Shown: positions 32,914-43,899, numbered from the stretch's first letter. The stretch: 64,000 nucleotides of DNA from Burkholderiales bacterium (GCA_023383795.1 JAHDYJ010000001.1:95266-159265); one strand, 5' to 3'. The notes: a model not told the origin generated them from the letters alone. Translations and numbers: made by a program.

Positions 32914-35646
32914 TCAATGCGCCTCGTCCCAGTTCCGCCCGACGCCGACGTCCACCACGAGCGGCACGCGCAGCTCGGCGACGCCGCTCATCAGGCCGGG
33001 CAGCGCCTCCTTGACCCGCGCGAGCTCGCCCTCGGGCACTTCGAGCACGAGCTCGTCGTGCACCTGCATGATGAGGCGCGAAGCGAGCCGCTCGCGGTCG
33101 ATCCAGCCCTGCACCGCGATCATCGAGCGCTTGATCAGGTCGGCGGCGGTGCCCTGCATCGGCGCGTTGATCGCCGCGCGCTCGGCGCCGGAGCGGCGCA
33201 TCGGGCTGCCGCTGCGGATCTCGGGCAGCCAGAGCCGGCGGCCGTACACGGTCTCGACGTAGCCCTGGTCGCGCGCCTGCGCCCGCGTGGCCTCCATGTA
33301 CCGCGCGACGCCGGGATAGCGCGCGAAGTAGCTGTCGATGTAGGCCTGCGCGGTCGCGCGCTCGAGACCGAGCTGCTGCGCGAGCCCGAACGCGCTCATG
33401 CCGTAGATCAGGCCGAAGTTGATCACCTTCGCGTAGCGGCGCTCCTCGGCGGTCACCTCGGTGGGATGGCGGCCGAAGATCTCCGCGGCGGTCGCGCGGT
33501 GGATGTCGGCGCCCTCGGCGAACGCGCGCAGCAGCGCCTCGTCGCCCGAGATGTGCGCCATGATGCGCAGCTCGACCTGCGAGTAGTCGGCCGAGACGAT
33601 GCGCGCGCCGGGCGGCGCGACGAACGCCTCGCGGATGCGCCGGCCCTCGGCGGTGCGCACCGGGATGTTCTGCAGGTTCGGCTCGTTCGAGGCGAGGCGC
33701 CCGGTGACGGCGGTCGCCTGCCCGTAGTTCGTGTGCACGCGCCCGGTCCGCGGGTTCACCATCCGCGGCAGCTTGTCGGTGTAGGTCGACTTGAGCTTGG
33801 CGAGCGCGCGGTACTCGAGCAGCGTCTTCGGCAGCGGGAAGTCGAGCGCGAGCTTCTCGAGCACCTCCTCGTCGGTGGACGGCGCGCCGCTCGCGGTCTT
33901 CTTCAGCACCGGCAGCTTCTTCTCGCCGAACAGGATGTCGGCGATCTGCTTCGGCGAGTTCATGTTGAACGGCTGCCCGGCCTCGAGGTGCGCGCGCTCC
34001 TCGAGCAGCAGCATCTCGCGCTCGAGCTCGCGGCTGTGCGCCTCGAGCCGCGCGGCGTCGATCAGCACGCCGGTCCGCTCCATGCGGAACAGGATCTCGC
34101 GCAGCGGCATCTCGATCTCCGCGTAGATCCTCGCGAGCCGCGGATCGGCGGCGACCCGCGGGTGGAGCGCGCCGTGCAGGCGCAGCGTGATGTCCGCGTC
34201 CTCCGCCGCGTACTCGGCGGCGCGCTCGACGTCGACCTGCTCGAAGCCGATGCGGCCCGCGCCCTTGCCGGTCACCTCGTCGTAGGTGATCGTCGTCTCG
34301 CCGAGGAAGCGGCTCGCGAGCGAGTCCATGTCGTGGCGCATGTGGCTCTCGAGCACGTAGTGCTCGAGCAGCGTGTCGTGCGCCACGCCGGCGAGCGCCA
34401 CGCCGTGGTTGGCGAGCACGTGCTGGTCGTACTTGAGGTTATGGCCGATCTTGCGGCGCGCCGGGTCCTCGAGCCACGGGCGCAGGAGCGCGAGCGCGCG
34501 CTCGACGCCGAGCTGGGCGGGCGCGCCGGCATAGCGATGGTCGATCGCGACGTAGGCCGCGCGCCCCGGCGCCACGGCGAACGACACGCCGACGAGCGCC
34601 GCGGCGAACGGGTCGAGCGAGGTGGTCTCGGTGTCGAGCGCAACCGCTTCGGGGCGCTCGATCTCGGCGAGCCAGCGGCGCACGTCGGCTTCCGTGAGCA
34701 GCAGCTCGTAGCGGCGCTCGACCCGGTCGCCGGAGTGCTCCGGCAGAGCGGGCACCGGCGCGGAGCGCGCGGCCTCCGCGCCCGGGTCGTCGCCGGCGCC
34801 GGACTCGATCTCGCCCATCCAGCTCTTGAAGCCGAAGCGGCGGAAGAGCTCGGCGAGCTTCGCGCGGTCGCGCGGGCGCGGCGCAAGGTCGGTCACGTGG
34901 ACCTGCAGCGGCACGTCGCACTTCACGCGCAGGATCTCGCGGCCCTGCGGCAGCCAGTCACGCGCCTTGCGCAGGTTCTCGCCGACGACGCCGGGGATCT
35001 CGTCGGCGTGCGCGATGACCTCGTCGAGCGAGCCGTACTTCTCCAGCCACTTCACGGCGGTCTTCGGGCCGACCTTCGCGACGCCCGGCACGTTGTCGAC
35101 CGCGTCGCCGACGAGCGCGAGGTAGTCGAGGATCAGGTCCGGCGGCACGCCGAACTTCGCCGCGACGCCCGGCGCGTCGAGCCGCTCGTTCGTCATCGTG
35201 TTCACCAGCGTGACGTGGCCGTCGACGAGCTGGGCGAGGTCCTTGTCCCCGGTGGAGACGATCGTGCGGATGCCCTGCCCGGCCGCCTCGCGCGCGAGCG
35301 TGCCGATCACGTCGTCGGCTTCGACGCCTTCCACCTCGACGAGCGGCCACCCGAGGGCGACGATCGCCTCCTTGAGCGGCGCGATCTGCGCGCCGAGATC
35401 GTCGGGCATCGGCGGGCGGTTCGCCTTGTACTCGGGATAGAGCTCGTCGCGGAACGTCTTGCCCTTCGCGTCGAACACGCAGGCGAGATAGTCCGCCTGG
35501 TGGTCGGCAGCGAGCCGCCGCAGCATGCTCAGCACGCCGTGAATCGCGCCGGTCGGCTCGCCTTGCGGGCTGCGCAGGTCCGGCAGCGCGTGAAAGGCCC
35601 GATAGAGGTACGACGAGCCGTCGACCAGTAGAAGCGTCTTGCCCAC
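32914..35646 (-). CDS. polA: DNA polymerase I
   Basis: A protein of 910 residues from a GTG that gives the canonical N-terminus VGKTLLLVDGSSYLYRAFHALP. The 5'-nuclease domain covers about 1-290 (YLACVFDAKGKTFRDELYPEYKANR). The 3'-5' exonuclease has its acidic residues intact (VALDTETTSLDP, GHNLKYDQHVLANHG, YAAEDADITLRL), so proofreading is expected. The polymerase domain has DYSQVELRIMAHISGD and IMQVHDELVLEVPEG. It acts in Okazaki-fragment maturation and repair. The in-frame upstream ATG at 35748 would add 34 Arg/Ala-rich residues unlike the family and is rejected. Confidence 0.95.
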   Translation of the reverse strand: MGKTLLLVDGSSYLYRAFHALPDLRSPQGEPTGAIHGVLSMLRRLAADHQADYLACVFDAKGKTFRDELYPEYKANRPPMPDDLGAQIAPLKEAIVALGWPLVEVEGVEADDVIGTLAREAAGQGIRTIVSTGDKDLAQLVDGHVTLVNTMTNERLDAPGVAAKFGVPPDLILDYLALVGDAVDNVPGVAKVGPKTAVKWLEKYGSLDEVIAHADEIPGVVGENLRKARDWLPQGREILRVKCDVPLQVHVTDLAPRPRDRAKLAELFRRFGFKSWMGEIESGAGDDPGAEAARSAPVPALPEHSGDRVERRYELLLTEADVRRWLAEIERPEAVALDTETTSLDPFAAALVGVSFAVAPGRAAYVAIDHRYAGAPAQLGVERALALLRPWLEDPARRKIGHNLKYDQHVLANHGVALAGVAHDTLLEHYVLESHMRHDMDSLASRFLGETTITYDEVTGKGAGRIGFEQVDVERAAEYAAEDADITLRLHGALHPRVAADPRLARIYAEIEMPLREILFRMERTGVLIDAARLEAHSRELEREMLLLEERAHLEAGQPFNMNSPKQIADILFGEKKLPVLKKTASGAPSTDEEVLEKLALDFPLPKTLLEYRALAKLKSTYTDKLPRMVNPRTGRVHTNYGQATAVTGRLASNEPNLQNIPVRTAEGRRIREAFVAPPGARIVSADYSQVELRIMAHISGDEALLRAFAEGADIHRATAAEIFGRHPTEVTAEERRYAKVINFGLIYGMSAFGLAQQLGLERATAQAYIDSYFARYPGVARYMEATRAQARDQGYVETVYGRRLWLPEIRSGSPMRRSGAERAAINAPMQGTAADLIKRSMIAVQGWIDRERLASRLIMQVHDELVLEVPEGELARVKEALPGLMSGVAELRVPLVVDVGVGRNWDEAH

Positions 35647-35897
35647 TCGCGATGAGGATGGATGGACCGAGGCCCGGGGCGGACGGCCGCATGCGGCGGC
35701 GGCCGGTGCGGACGACCGCGCCGCCGTGGCGCGGCGCCGCGGCGCCATTATGTCAGAGTTCGTCGCCGCGCCCGGGCGCTGCGCGCGCTCGGTGCACGCG
35801 GGAAACTCACTTCGCCGCGCGCAGGAGTGCGCAGGGGGCGGTACCCCGATCTGCTACACTTGTGTCACGAGCTCCCCTCTTCCGCAGTCTTCACCCG

Positions 35898-36251
35898 ATG
35901 CCCCGCCCGCCGCTTTCGCTCCTCAGCGGAGCCGCTCTCGTGCTCGCCGCGGCGCTCGCGCTCCCGGCGGCCGCGCAGGAGCCGCCGCCGAAGCTCGAGC
36001 CGCTGCCGGAGCCGCCGCCGCAGGTGGGTCTCGAACCGGCGCCGCCCGGGCCGGGCGTCACGATCACGCCGGGCACCGGCGGCGAGCAGGTCGAGGAGTA
36101 CACGATCGACGGGCGCAAGTACATCCGCGTCATCCAACCGAACGGCTACGAGTACTACCTCGTGGAGGATCTGCCCGGATTCGGCCCCGCCGGCTCGAGC
36201 CCGCACGACAGCCGGATCCGCGTGCCGCAGTGGGTGATCCTGCAGTTCTGA
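35898..36251 (+). CDS. Exported DUF2782 protein
   Basis: A protein of 117 residues. A signal peptide ends PAAAQ, then a Pro/Glu-rich linker (PPPKLEPLPEPPPQVG) and the conserved core VEEYTIDGRKYIRVIQPNGYEYYLVED. This small family sits between polA and thrB in betaproteobacteria. It is probably periplasmic, with unknown function. Confidence 0.82.
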   Translation: MPRPPLSLLSGAALVLAAALALPAAAQEPPPKLEPLPEPPPQVGLEPAPPGPGVTITPGTGGEQVEEYTIDGRKYIRVIQPNGYEYYLVEDLPGFGPAGSSPHDSRIRVPQWVILQF

Positions 36252-36308
36252 GCCGCGCCGGGGCGTGCGCCACCGACCCGCCGCGACGGACGGGCGCGCT
36301 CGACGAGC

Positions 36309-37259
36309 ATGTCGGTCTACACCAAGGTCAACGCCACCGAGCTCGCCGCGTGGCTCGCTGAGCTGCCGGTCGGCGCGCTCGTCGCGTTCAAGGGCATCGC
36401 GGCGGGCATCGAGAACACGAACTACTTCGTCACGACGGCGCGCGGCGAGTTCGTCCTCACGATCTTCGAGCGGCTCTCGGGCGACGCGCTCGCGTTCTGC
36501 CTCGGCCTGATGGCGCACCTCGCGCGGCACGGCATTCCGTGCCCGTCGCCGGTCGCCGACGCCGGCGGCCGCATCCTGCGCACGCTGAAGGACAAGCCGG
36601 CGGCGCTCGTCACGCGGCTGCCCGGCGCCGCAGTCGCCGAGCCGCAGCCGAAGCACTGCGCGGCGGTCGGCCGGGTGCTCGCCGCGATGCACGCGGCCGG
36701 CGGGAGCTTTCCCGGCACCCTGCCGAACCCGCGCGGGCCGCAGTGGTGGCGCGAGACCGCGCGCGAGGTCGCACCGTTCCTCGACGCGCCGCGCGCCGGG
36801 CTCCTCGCCGAGGAGCTCCGGTTCCAGTCGCTCTACCGGCTGAAGGACCTGCCGCGCGGACCGATCCACGCCGATCTCTTCCGCGACAACGTGCTCTTCG
36901 CGGGCGACGAGATCGGCGGCGTGATCGACTTCTATTTCGCCGGCGTCGATGCCTGGCTCTTCGACGTCGCCGTCTGCGTCAACGACTGGTGCGTCTTCGC
37001 CGACGGGCGGCTCGACGCGCCCCGCGCAGCCGCGCTCCTCGACGCGTACCACGCGGCGCGGCCGTTCACGGCGCTCGAGCGCGGCGCCTGGCCGGTGATG
37101 CTGCGCGCCGCCGCGCTGCGCTTCTGGCTCTCGCGGCTCTACGACTTTCACCTGCCGCGGCCCGGCGAGCTGGTGCACGCGCACGACCCGGAGCACTTCC
37201 GGCGCATTCTCGCGCTGCGCGTCGCGGAGTCCGACGCGGCGCCCTGGGTGTCGGCATGA
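36309..37259 (+). CDS. thrB: Homoserine kinase (APH-fold type)
   Basis: A protein of 316 residues with an aminoglycoside-phosphotransferase-like fold: AFKGIAAGIENTNYFVTTARGEFVLTIFER at the nucleotide site, catalytic GPIHADLFRDNVLF, and metal-binding GVIDFYFAGVDAWLFDVAV. It phosphorylates homoserine for threonine synthesis. Its stop overlaps the next gene (ATGA). Confidence 0.92.
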   Translation: MSVYTKVNATELAAWLAELPVGALVAFKGIAAGIENTNYFVTTARGEFVLTIFERLSGDALAFCLGLMAHLARHGIPCPSPVADAGGRILRTLKDKPAALVTRLPGAAVAEPQPKHCAAVGRVLAAMHAAGGSFPGTLPNPRGPQWWRETAREVAPFLDAPRAGLLAEELRFQSLYRLKDLPRGPIHADLFRDNVLFAGDEIGGVIDFYFAGVDAWLFDVAVCVNDWCVFADGRLDAPRAAALLDAYHAARPFTALERGAWPVMLRAAALRFWLSRLYDFHLPRPGELVHAHDPEHFRRILALRVAESDAAPWVSA

Positions 37260-38062
37260 AAGTCGTGCCGAGCCACCACGGCTGGCGCTGGCTCGCGCGC
37301 GGCTGGACGCTCTTCACCGCGAGCCCGTTCATGTGGCTCACCATGATCTTCGCGTACTGGCTGCTGGTCGGCTTCGTCGGCCTGGTGCCGGTCGTCGGCG
37401 CCGCGGCGGCGGTCGTGCTGATCCCGGTGTTCAGCGTGAGCTTCATGGCGATGTGCCGCGCGCTCGAGCGGCGGCGCCCGCTCGAGCCCGGGCTGCTCTT
37501 CGCCGGGTTTCGCGCGAACCTGCCGGCCCTCCTCACGCTCGGCGGGATCTACCTGGTGGCGAGCGCCGCGATCCTCGCCGCGAGCGCGACAGTCGACGAC
37601 GGCCACCTGATGCGCTGGATGCTCGCCGGCACGGCGGTGCCGCAGGAGGCGTTCGCCGACGGCTCCGTGCTGAACGCCGCCCTGCTCGCCCTCGCGCTGT
37701 ACCTGCCGGTGCTCGCGGCGTTCTGGTTCGCGCCGGTGCTCGCCGCCTGGGACGCGATGCCCGCGGCGAAGGCGCTCTTCTACAGCTTCTTCGCGGTGCT
37801 CGCGAACTGGCGCGCCTTCCTGGTGTACGGCATGGTCGTCGCGGCGGTCGGCACGATCGTCCCGGGGATCGCGGTCGCGTTCGTCGGCGCGGCGCTGCAA
37901 GCCTCGCCCGAGGTGCGGACGGTGGTGCCCGCGTTCGTGCTGATGTTCTTCATCGGTCTCATGCCGACGCTCTTCGCGAGCTTCTACGCGAGCTACCGCG
38001 ACGTGTTTCCGCCCGCCCCGCCGGACGCCGCACCGCCAGAGCCGGCTTCTCCCGCCGGGTGA
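37256..38062 (+). CDS. BPSS1780-type integral membrane protein
   Basis: A protein of 268 residues with about six membrane segments. The N-terminus KVVPSHHGWRWLARGWTLFTASPFMWL and central FSVSFMAMCRALERRRPLEPGLLFAGFR are characteristic of a betaproteobacterial family encoded next to thrB. A Pro/Ala-rich cytoplasmic tail ends it. Function unknown. Translationally coupled to thrB. Confidence 0.8.
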   Translation: MKVVPSHHGWRWLARGWTLFTASPFMWLTMIFAYWLLVGFVGLVPVVGAAAAVVLIPVFSVSFMAMCRALERRRPLEPGLLFAGFRANLPALLTLGGIYLVASAAILAASATVDDGHLMRWMLAGTAVPQEAFADGSVLNAALLALALYLPVLAAFWFAPVLAAWDAMPAAKALFYSFFAVLANWRAFLVYGMVVAAVGTIVPGIAVAFVGAALQASPEVRTVVPAFVLMFFIGLMPTLFASFYASYRDVFPPAPPDAAPPEPASPAG

Positions 38063-38087
38063 TCGTCCGCCGCCGCAGGGCCAGCGA

Positions 38088-38102
38088 GTCGGAAACGCTT
38101 AC
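38088..38102 (+). promoter_or_regulatory. GTCGG-N6-TTAC box (candidate PrsR site)
   Basis: GTCGGAAACGCTTAC, 53 bases upstream of a sigma-54 element and 123 bases before the PEP-CTERM start. Confidence 0.65.
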
Positions 38103-38155
38103 ACCCTGCTGCCCGCGGCGCGCGTATCCCATTGGCGAACAAGGGATTCGGACGC

Positions 38156-38171
38156 TGGTCCGGCGATTGCT
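38156..38171 (+). promoter_or_regulatory. Sigma-54 (-24/-12) promoter
   Basis: TGGTCCGGCGATTGCT has GG and GC 10 bases apart and a TTGCT -12 element. Confidence 0.65.
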
Positions 38172-38225
38172 TGGGTATCGCCGAAGGCGGCGTCGTCAGC
38201 GCCGAGTCAAAGAAGGAGGGATCGT

Positions 38226-39266
38226 ATGAGGCAGGTCGGAATCCGCAGTTGCATATCGGCGGCCGCCTTCGCGGCGCTTTCCGTGGCGGCGGCGCCGGCG
38301 CTGGCGGGGCTCGTGCCCGCCAACATCTTCACCGGGAACGTGGCGTTGAGCATCGACGGCGTCGGCAGCAACAGCTCGCCGGTCGGAACCATCCAGGCGG
38401 AGATCCCGACCACCGCGACCGTCCTGCAGGCCTATCTCTACGCCGCCGGGACGCCCTTCCCCTTCTACAGCAACAGCCCGGACACGCTCGCGGAGTACAA
38501 CGGCGCCGGCATCACGCTGGCGGGCAGCGCGGTCACGAACTTCGACACGCTGGTGGGCGCCGTCAGCGACCGCGTGGACATCGGCCGGTGGTTCACCGGC
38601 CGGGCGGACGTCACCAGCATCGTGAACGCGGTCCGCGCCGCCAATCCCGGCGTCTCGTCGCTCAACTTCGACTACGTCGAAGGCGCCGCGCTGAACAACC
38701 GGATCGACGGCGGGGTGCTCGTGATCGCCTACTCCGACCCCTCGCTGCCGATGGGCAGCGTGGTGATCCTGGACGGCGGGCAGGACACCGGCGGCGAGAC
38801 CACCGTCGTCAATCTCGGGGATCCGCTCAGTGACGTCACCAACCCCGCCTTCTTCGCGACCATGTCGCTCGCGATCAGCTTCAGCTGCTGCGGCCAGCAG
38901 TCCACGGTCGACGTGAATGGCACGAACCTGACCAACGCCGCCGGTAACAACAATGACGGCCTCCTCGTCCAGGACGGCGCGCTCATCACCGTCGGCGGCA
39001 TCGGCGACAGCACCGGGAACGAGAACACGTACGAGACGGACGACGAGCTCTACAACCTCGTGCCGTTCCTCAATACGGGGGACACGTCGTTCACGATCTT
39101 CAGCAGCAACGCCACGAACGACGACAACATCTTCTTCATGGGCCTGCACATCGCCGCCCGCGTGACCGGGATCAACGAGGCGCCCGAGCCCGGCACGCTC
39201 GCCCTGCTGGGGCTCGCCCTGGCCGGTCTCGGATTCGCCGGCCGCCGGCGCGCCCTGGGGGCGTAG
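38226..39266 (+). CDS. PEP-CTERM sorting-signal protein
   Basis: A protein of 346 residues. A signal peptide ends AAPALA. The extracellular body is rich in Asn, Thr, Ser and Gly (NVALSIDGVGSNSSPVG, AYLYAAGTPFPFYSN, SFSCCGQQSTVDVNG with adjacent cysteines, AAGNNNDGLLVQDG). It ends with APEPGTLALLGLALAGLGF then a basic tail. A strong ribosome site AAGGAGGG precedes the ATG. A sigma-54 promoter and PrsR-type box lie upstream and a terminator follows. No catalytic domain recognised; probably a surface or matrix component. Confidence 0.87.
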   Translation: MRQVGIRSCISAAAFAALSVAAAPALAGLVPANIFTGNVALSIDGVGSNSSPVGTIQAEIPTTATVLQAYLYAAGTPFPFYSNSPDTLAEYNGAGITLAGSAVTNFDTLVGAVSDRVDIGRWFTGRADVTSIVNAVRAANPGVSSLNFDYVEGAALNNRIDGGVLVIAYSDPSLPMGSVVILDGGQDTGGETTVVNLGDPLSDVTNPAFFATMSLAISFSCCGQQSTVDVNGTNLTNAAGNNNDGLLVQDGALITVGGIGDSTGNENTYETDDELYNLVPFLNTGDTSFTIFSSNATNDDNIFFMGLHIAARVTGINEAPEPGTLALLGLALAGLGFAGRRRALGA

Positions 39267-39305
39267 CGCGCGAGCGCCACACCGGGACGCCATCCGGTCC
39301 GCAAA

Positions 39306-39340
39306 CGATGCCCCCGCGAGGGGGCATCTTCGTTTCTGGA
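39306..39340 (+). terminator. Rho-independent terminator
   Basis: ATGCCCCC-GCGA-GGGGGCAT followed by CTTCGTTTCT, 40 bases after the PEP-CTERM stop. Confidence 0.8.
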
Positions 39341-39427
39341 CCGGGAATTCCGGCGCTACGGCCCGAGGCCGGCTCTGCTGCGGTGCAATAGGGGTAGTAT
39401 CATGGGTTCCGCCGCGCCCACCGCCGC

Positions 39428-42400
39428 ATGGAACCCGGTCCCACCCCCGATTTCGCCGCCACGCTCGCCGTCGGGCGGCTGCGCGAGATCCCCTACAACT
39501 ACACCTCCTTCTCCGACCGCGAGGTCGTGATCCGCCTGCTCGGCGAGGAGGCCTGGCAGATGCTGCTCGGCCTGCGCGCCGAGCGGCGCACGGGACGCTC
39601 CGCGCGCATGCTCTACGAGGTGCTGGGCGATATCTGGGTGGTGTCGCGCAACCCGTACCTGCAGGACGATCTCATCGAGAATCCGAAGCGGCGCGCCGCG
39701 CTCGTCGCCTCGCTCCGGCATCGCCTGACGGAGATCGAGAAGCGCCGCCGGGCGTACGAGGCCGACCTCGGCAACGACGTGGCGACCGAGGCGCGCCGGC
39801 GCCGCGACGAGCGGGTGCGCTTCCTGATCGAGCGCGCAGACGCGGCGGTCGCGGCGTTCCAGCGCGAGTTCGAGGACGCGATCGCGCTCAGGCGGCGCGC
39901 AGCGCGCAGGCTCTCCCGCACCACGCGCCGCGACAACATCCAGTTCGACGGCATGGCGCGCGTCTCGCACGTCACCGACGCGACCGACTGGCGCGTCGAG
40001 TACCCGTTCGTGGTGCTGCACCCGGACAGCGAGGAGGAGGTCGCGCGCATGGTGCGCGACTGCATCGACCTCGGCCTGACGATCATCCCGCGCGGCGGCG
40101 GCACCGGCTACACCGGCGGCGCGGTGCCGCTCTCGCGCCTTTCGGCGGTGATCAACACCGAGAAGCTCGATGCGCTGGGGCCCGTGGAAGAGGTGATGCT
40201 GCCCGGCGTCGCGCACCCGGTGCCGACGATCCGCTGCGGCGCCGGCGTCGTCACGCGGCGCGTGATGGAGGCCGCCGAGGCGGCGGGCCTCGTCTTCGCG
40301 GTGGACCCGACCTCGGCCGACGCCTCGTGCATCGGCGGCAACGTCGCGATGAACGCCGGCGGGAAGAAGGCCGTCCTGTGGGGCACCGCGCTCGACAACC
40401 TCGCGTCGTGGCGCATGGTCGACCCGAACGGCTACTTCATGGAAGTGACGCGGCTCGACCACAACCTCGGCAAGATCCACGAGGCGCGGGTCGCGCGCTT
40501 CTCGATCCAGCGCTTCCGGAAGGACGGCAAGTCGCCCTACGGCGCGCCGGACATCCTCGAGCTTCCCGGCGCCGCCTGCCGGAAATCCGGCCTCGGCAAG
40601 GACGTCACCGACAAGTTCCTCGCCGGCCTGCCCGGCGTGCAGAAGGAAGGCTGCGACGGGCTGATCACCAGCGCGCGGTTCATCCTGCACCGCATGCCGA
40701 AGGGCATCCGCACCTTCTGCCTCGAGTTCTTCGGCCAGGTGCACGACGCGGTGCCCTCGATCGTCGAGATCAAGGCGCGGCTCGACGCGCTCTCGCGCCC
40801 CGCCGCAGGCGCGACGCCGGTGATGCTCGCCGGCCTGGAGCACCTCGACGAGCGCTACGTCAAGGCGGTCGGCTACGCGACCAAGGCGCGCCGCGGCGGG
40901 CGCCCGAAGATGGTGCTGATCGGCGACATCGTCGGCGACGACGGGAATGCCGTCGCCCGCGCCGCTTCCGAGGTCGTGCGCATCGCGAACGCGCGCGGCG
41001 GCGAGGGCTTCGTCGCGGCCTCGCCGGAGGCGCGCCGCGGCTTCTGGCTCGACCGCGCGCGCACCGCAGCGATCGCTAGACACACCAACGCGTTCAAGAT
41101 CAACGAGGACGTCGTCATCCCGCTCGAGCGGCTCGGCGACTACTCCGACGGCATCGAGCGGATCAACATCGAGCTCTCGATCGCGAACAAGCTCGCGCTG
41201 CTCGACGCGCTGGACGCGTTCCTCGCGGGCGACCTTCCGCTCGCGCAGCACGGCGAGGCGCTGCCGCCGGCCGAGGTGCTCGGCGATCGCCCCGAGCGGG
41301 CGCGTGCGCTGATCGCCGATGCGCGCGCGCGCTGGCGCTACCTGCTCGAGCACCTCGACATCGAGGCCGCCACGGCCGATCCGCGCTTCGTGCCGCCGCT
41401 CGCGGCCGCCTCGCACCCGGGCCGCACGGTGTTCCACCTGCTGCAGGACCACACGCTGCGCGTCTCGTGGAAGGAGGAGGTGCGGGCGGGCCTCGGCGAC
41501 ATCTTCGAGGGCGCGGTGTTCCGGCGCATCGTCGAGGGGCTGGACGGCGTGCACCGGCGCGCGCTCAAGAGCCGGGTCTTCGTCGCCCTGCACATGCACG
41601 CGGGCGACGGCAACGTCCACACCAACATCCCGGTCAACTCCGACGACTACCGGATGCTCGCCGAGGCAAACGCGGCGGTGGCGCGCATCATGCGCCTCGC
41701 CACCGCGCTCGGCGGCGTGATCTCCGGCGAGCACGGCATCGGCATCACCAAGCTCGAGTACCTCGAGCCGGACAAGGTGGCGGCGTTCCGCGGCTACAAG
41801 GCGCGCGTGGACCCGGAAGGACGCTTCAACAAGAGCAAGCTCCTGCCCGGGGCGGATCTGCGCAACGCCTACACGCCGTCGTTCAACCTGATCGGGCACG
41901 AGAGCCTGATCCTCGAGCAGTCCGAGATCGGGCGCATCTCGGACTCGATCAAGGACTGCCTGCGCTGCGGCAAGTGCAAGCCGGTGTGCGCGACGCACGT
42001 GCCCCGCGCGAACCTGCTCTACTCGCCCCGCAACAAGGTGCTGGCGGCCTCGCTGCTGACCGAGGCGTTCCTCTACGAGGAGCAGACGCGCCGCGGCGTG
42101 AGCCTGCGCCACTTCGACGAGTTCGGCGACGTTGCCGACCATTGCACGGTGTGCCACAAGTGCGCGGGCCCGTGCCCGGTCGACATCGACTTCGGCGACG
42201 TCTCGATCGCGATGAGGAACCTCCTGCGCAAGCAGGGCAAGAAGCGGTTCAGCCCCGGCGCCGCGGCGGCGATGGCGTTCCTCACGATGACCGACGCGCG
42301 CGCGGTGAAGCTCGCGCGCAAGCTCATGATCGACTGGGGCTACCGCGGCCAGCGGCTCGCGCACCGGCTCGCGGCCTCGCTCGGGCTCGCGCAGGCGCAG

Positions 42401-43360
42401 ACGCGCCGGCCGCCGGCCACGGTCGGCCGGCCCGGCGCGAAGGCGCAGGTGATCCACTTCGTGAACAAGCCGATGCCGGGCGGCCTGCCGAAGCGCGCCT
42501 CGCGCGCGCTCCTCGACATCGAGGATCCGCGCATGATCCCGATCATCCGCGACCCGGGCAAGGCGGCCGAGGACGCCGAGGCGGTGTTCTACTTCCCGGG
42601 CTGCGGCTCGGAGCGCCTGTTCAGCCAGGTCGGGCTCGCCACGCAGGCGATGCTGTATCACGTCGGGGTGCAGTGCGTGCTGCCGCCCGGCTACCTGTGC
42701 TGCGGCTACCCGCAGACCGCCGCCGGCAACGCGGACAAGGGCGCGCGCATCGTCACCGACAACCGGGTGCTCTTCCACCGCGTCGCCAACACGCTCAACT
42801 ACCTGGACATCAGGACCGTGATCGTGTCGTGCGGCACCTGCATGGATCAGCTCGAGGGCTACGAGTTCGACAAGATCTTCCCGGGGTGCCGGCTGCTCGA
42901 CATCCACGAGTACCTGCTCGAGAAGGGCGTGCGCATGGAAGGCGTGCAGGGCGTACGCTACATGTACCACGATCCCTGCCACAGCCCGATCAGGACGCGC
43001 TCACCGCTCGAGGTCGTGAGCGGGCTCCTCGGGACCGAGGCCGCGCCGAACGAGCGCTGCTGCGGCGAATCGGGCACGCTCGCGGTCACCCGGCCGGACA
43101 TCTCGACGCAGGTACGCTTCCGCAAGGAGGAGGAGATGCGCAAGGGCGCGGACGCCCTGCGCGCGCAGGGCGCCGGCGAAGTCAAGGTCCTCACCTCGTG
43201 CCCGTCCTGCCTGCAGGGGCTCGCGCGCTACCGCGACGATGCGCTCGTCGAGGCCGACTACGTCGTCGTCGAGCTCGCGCGGCGCGTGCTCGGCGCGAGC
43301 TGGATGGCCGACTACGTCGCGCGGGCGAACGCCGGCGGGATCGAGCGGGTGCTGCTGTGA
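39428..43360 (+). CDS. Giant FAD-linked dehydrogenase with Fe-S and CCG domains (DUF3683-type)
   Basis: A protein of 1310 residues. A distinctive N-terminal region (1-180) starts [25 protein letters not shown]. An FAD-binding PCMH domain has [16 protein letters not shown] (near 221) and [17 protein letters not shown], then a C-terminal FAD-oxidase part ([28 protein letters not shown]). Two 4Fe-4S motifs follow ([11 protein letters not shown] near 844, [12 protein letters not shown] near 907). Paired CCG modules end it (FPGCGSE, CCGYP, CCGESG, residues 1055-1215). This fuses subunits comparable to GlcD and GlcF. It probably oxidises a 2-hydroxyacid such as D-lactate and passes electrons to quinone; the substrate is inferred. 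Confidence 0.85.
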   Translation: MEPGPTPDFAATLAVGRLREIPYNYTSFSDREVVIRLLGEEAWQMLLGLRAERRTGRSARMLYEVLGDIWVVSRNPYLQDDLIENPKRRAALVASLRHRLTEIEKRRRAYEADLGNDVATEARRRRDERVRFLIERADAAVAAFQREFEDAIALRRRAARRLSRTTRRDNIQFDGMARVSHVTDATDWRVEYPFVVLHPDSEEEVARMVRDCIDLGLTIIPRGGGTGYTGGAVPLSRLSAVINTEKLDALGPVEEVMLPGVAHPVPTIRCGAGVVTRRVMEAAEAAGLVFAVDPTSADASCIGGNVAMNAGGKKAVLWGTALDNLASWRMVDPNGYFMEVTRLDHNLGKIHEARVARFSIQRFRKDGKSPYGAPDILELPGAACRKSGLGKDVTDKFLAGLPGVQKEGCDGLITSARFILHRMPKGIRTFCLEFFGQVHDAVPSIVEIKARLDALSRPAAGATPVMLAGLEHLDERYVKAVGYATKARRGGRPKMVLIGDIVGDDGNAVARAASEVVRIANARGGEGFVAASPEARRGFWLDRARTAAIARHTNAFKINEDVVIPLERLGDYSDGIERINIELSIANKLALLDALDAFLAGDLPLAQHGEALPPAEVLGDRPERARALIADARARWRYLLEHLDIEAATADPRFVPPLAAASHPGRTVFHLLQDHTLRVSWKEEVRAGLGDIFEGAVFRRIVEGLDGVHRRALKSRVFVALHMHAGDGNVHTNIPVNSDDYRMLAEANAAVARIMRLATALGGVISGEHGIGITKLEYLEPDKVAAFRGYKARVDPEGRFNKSKLLPGADLRNAYTPSFNLIGHESLILEQSEIGRISDSIKDCLRCGKCKPVCATHVPRANLLYSPRNKVLAASLLTEAFLYEEQTRRGVSLRHFDEFGDVADHCTVCHKCAGPCPVDIDFGDVSIAMRNLLRKQGKKRFSPGAAAAMAFLTMTDARAVKLARKLMIDWGYRGQRLAHRLAASLGLAQAQTRRPPATVGRPGAKAQVIHFVNKPMPGGLPKRASRALLDIEDPRMIPIIRDPGKAAEDAEAVFYFPGCGSERLFSQVGLATQAMLYHVGVQCVLPPGYLCCGYPQTAAGNADKGARIVTDNRVLFHRVANTLNYLDIRTVIVSCGTCMDQLEGYEFDKIFPGCRLLDIHEYLLEKGVRMEGVQGVRYMYHDPCHSPIRTRSPLEVVSGLLGTEAAPNERCCGESGTLAVTRPDISTQVRFRKEEEMRKGADALRAQGAGEVKVLTSCPSCLQGLARYRDDALVEADYVVVELARRVLGASWMADYVARANAGGIERVLL

Positions 43361-43779
43361 CGGCGACCTCCGACTGCGAGCTCTGCGCCGCCCCCGGCGG
43401 CGCCGTCCTGTGGCAGGACGACTTCTGCCGCGTGGTCGCGGTCGACGATCCCGACTATCCCGGGTTCTGCCGGGTGGTGCTGGCGCGCCACGTCCGCGAG
43501 ATGACCGACCTCGCGCCCGGCGAGCGCGAGCGGCTGATGCGCGTGGTGTTCACGGTGGAGGCGGCGTTGCGCGCCCTCCTCGCCCCGGACAAGGTCAACC
43601 TCGCCTCGCTCGGCAACGCCGTGCCCCACCTGCACTGGCACGTGATTCCCCGCTTCCGGGACGACCGGCACTTCCCGGCCCCGGTCTGGGCGGCGCCGGC
43701 CCGGTCGGGGGCGCCGGCGCGGCGCCTCGATCCGGCCGCCTTGGCCGATCGGCTGGCCAAGCGGCTTGCGGAAGCCTGA
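43357..43779 (+). CDS. HIT family hydrolase
   Basis: A protein of 140 residues starting at a GTG that overlaps the previous stop (GTGA). [25 protein letters not shown] is a typical N-terminus, [14 protein letters not shown] follows, and the catalytic triad motif [10 protein letters not shown] (H-x-H-x-H) is intact. HIT proteins hydrolyse nucleoside phosphoramidates or dinucleotides. Coupling to the dehydrogenase may be only organisational. Confidence 0.88.
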   Translation: MTATSDCELCAAPGGAVLWQDDFCRVVAVDDPDYPGFCRVVLARHVREMTDLAPGERERLMRVVFTVEAALRALLAPDKVNLASLGNAVPHLHWHVIPRFRDDRHFPAPVWAAPARSGAPARRLDPAALADRLAKRLAEA

Positions 43780-43899
43780 CGCGAGAGGCACCGGCCAGTG
43801 CGGCGCAGTTCCGATCCGCGCGGGGCGCCGGCGATTTATACTCCGCCGTCATAATTGCGCGGCGCTCCGCAGGCGGGGGGCGCGGCACGGGGGATCCCC

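Noticed and set aside
39356-42982. 1208-codon minus-strand frame
   Set aside because: Antisense to the FAD/Fe-S dehydrogenase, which has clear cofactor motifs in its own frame.
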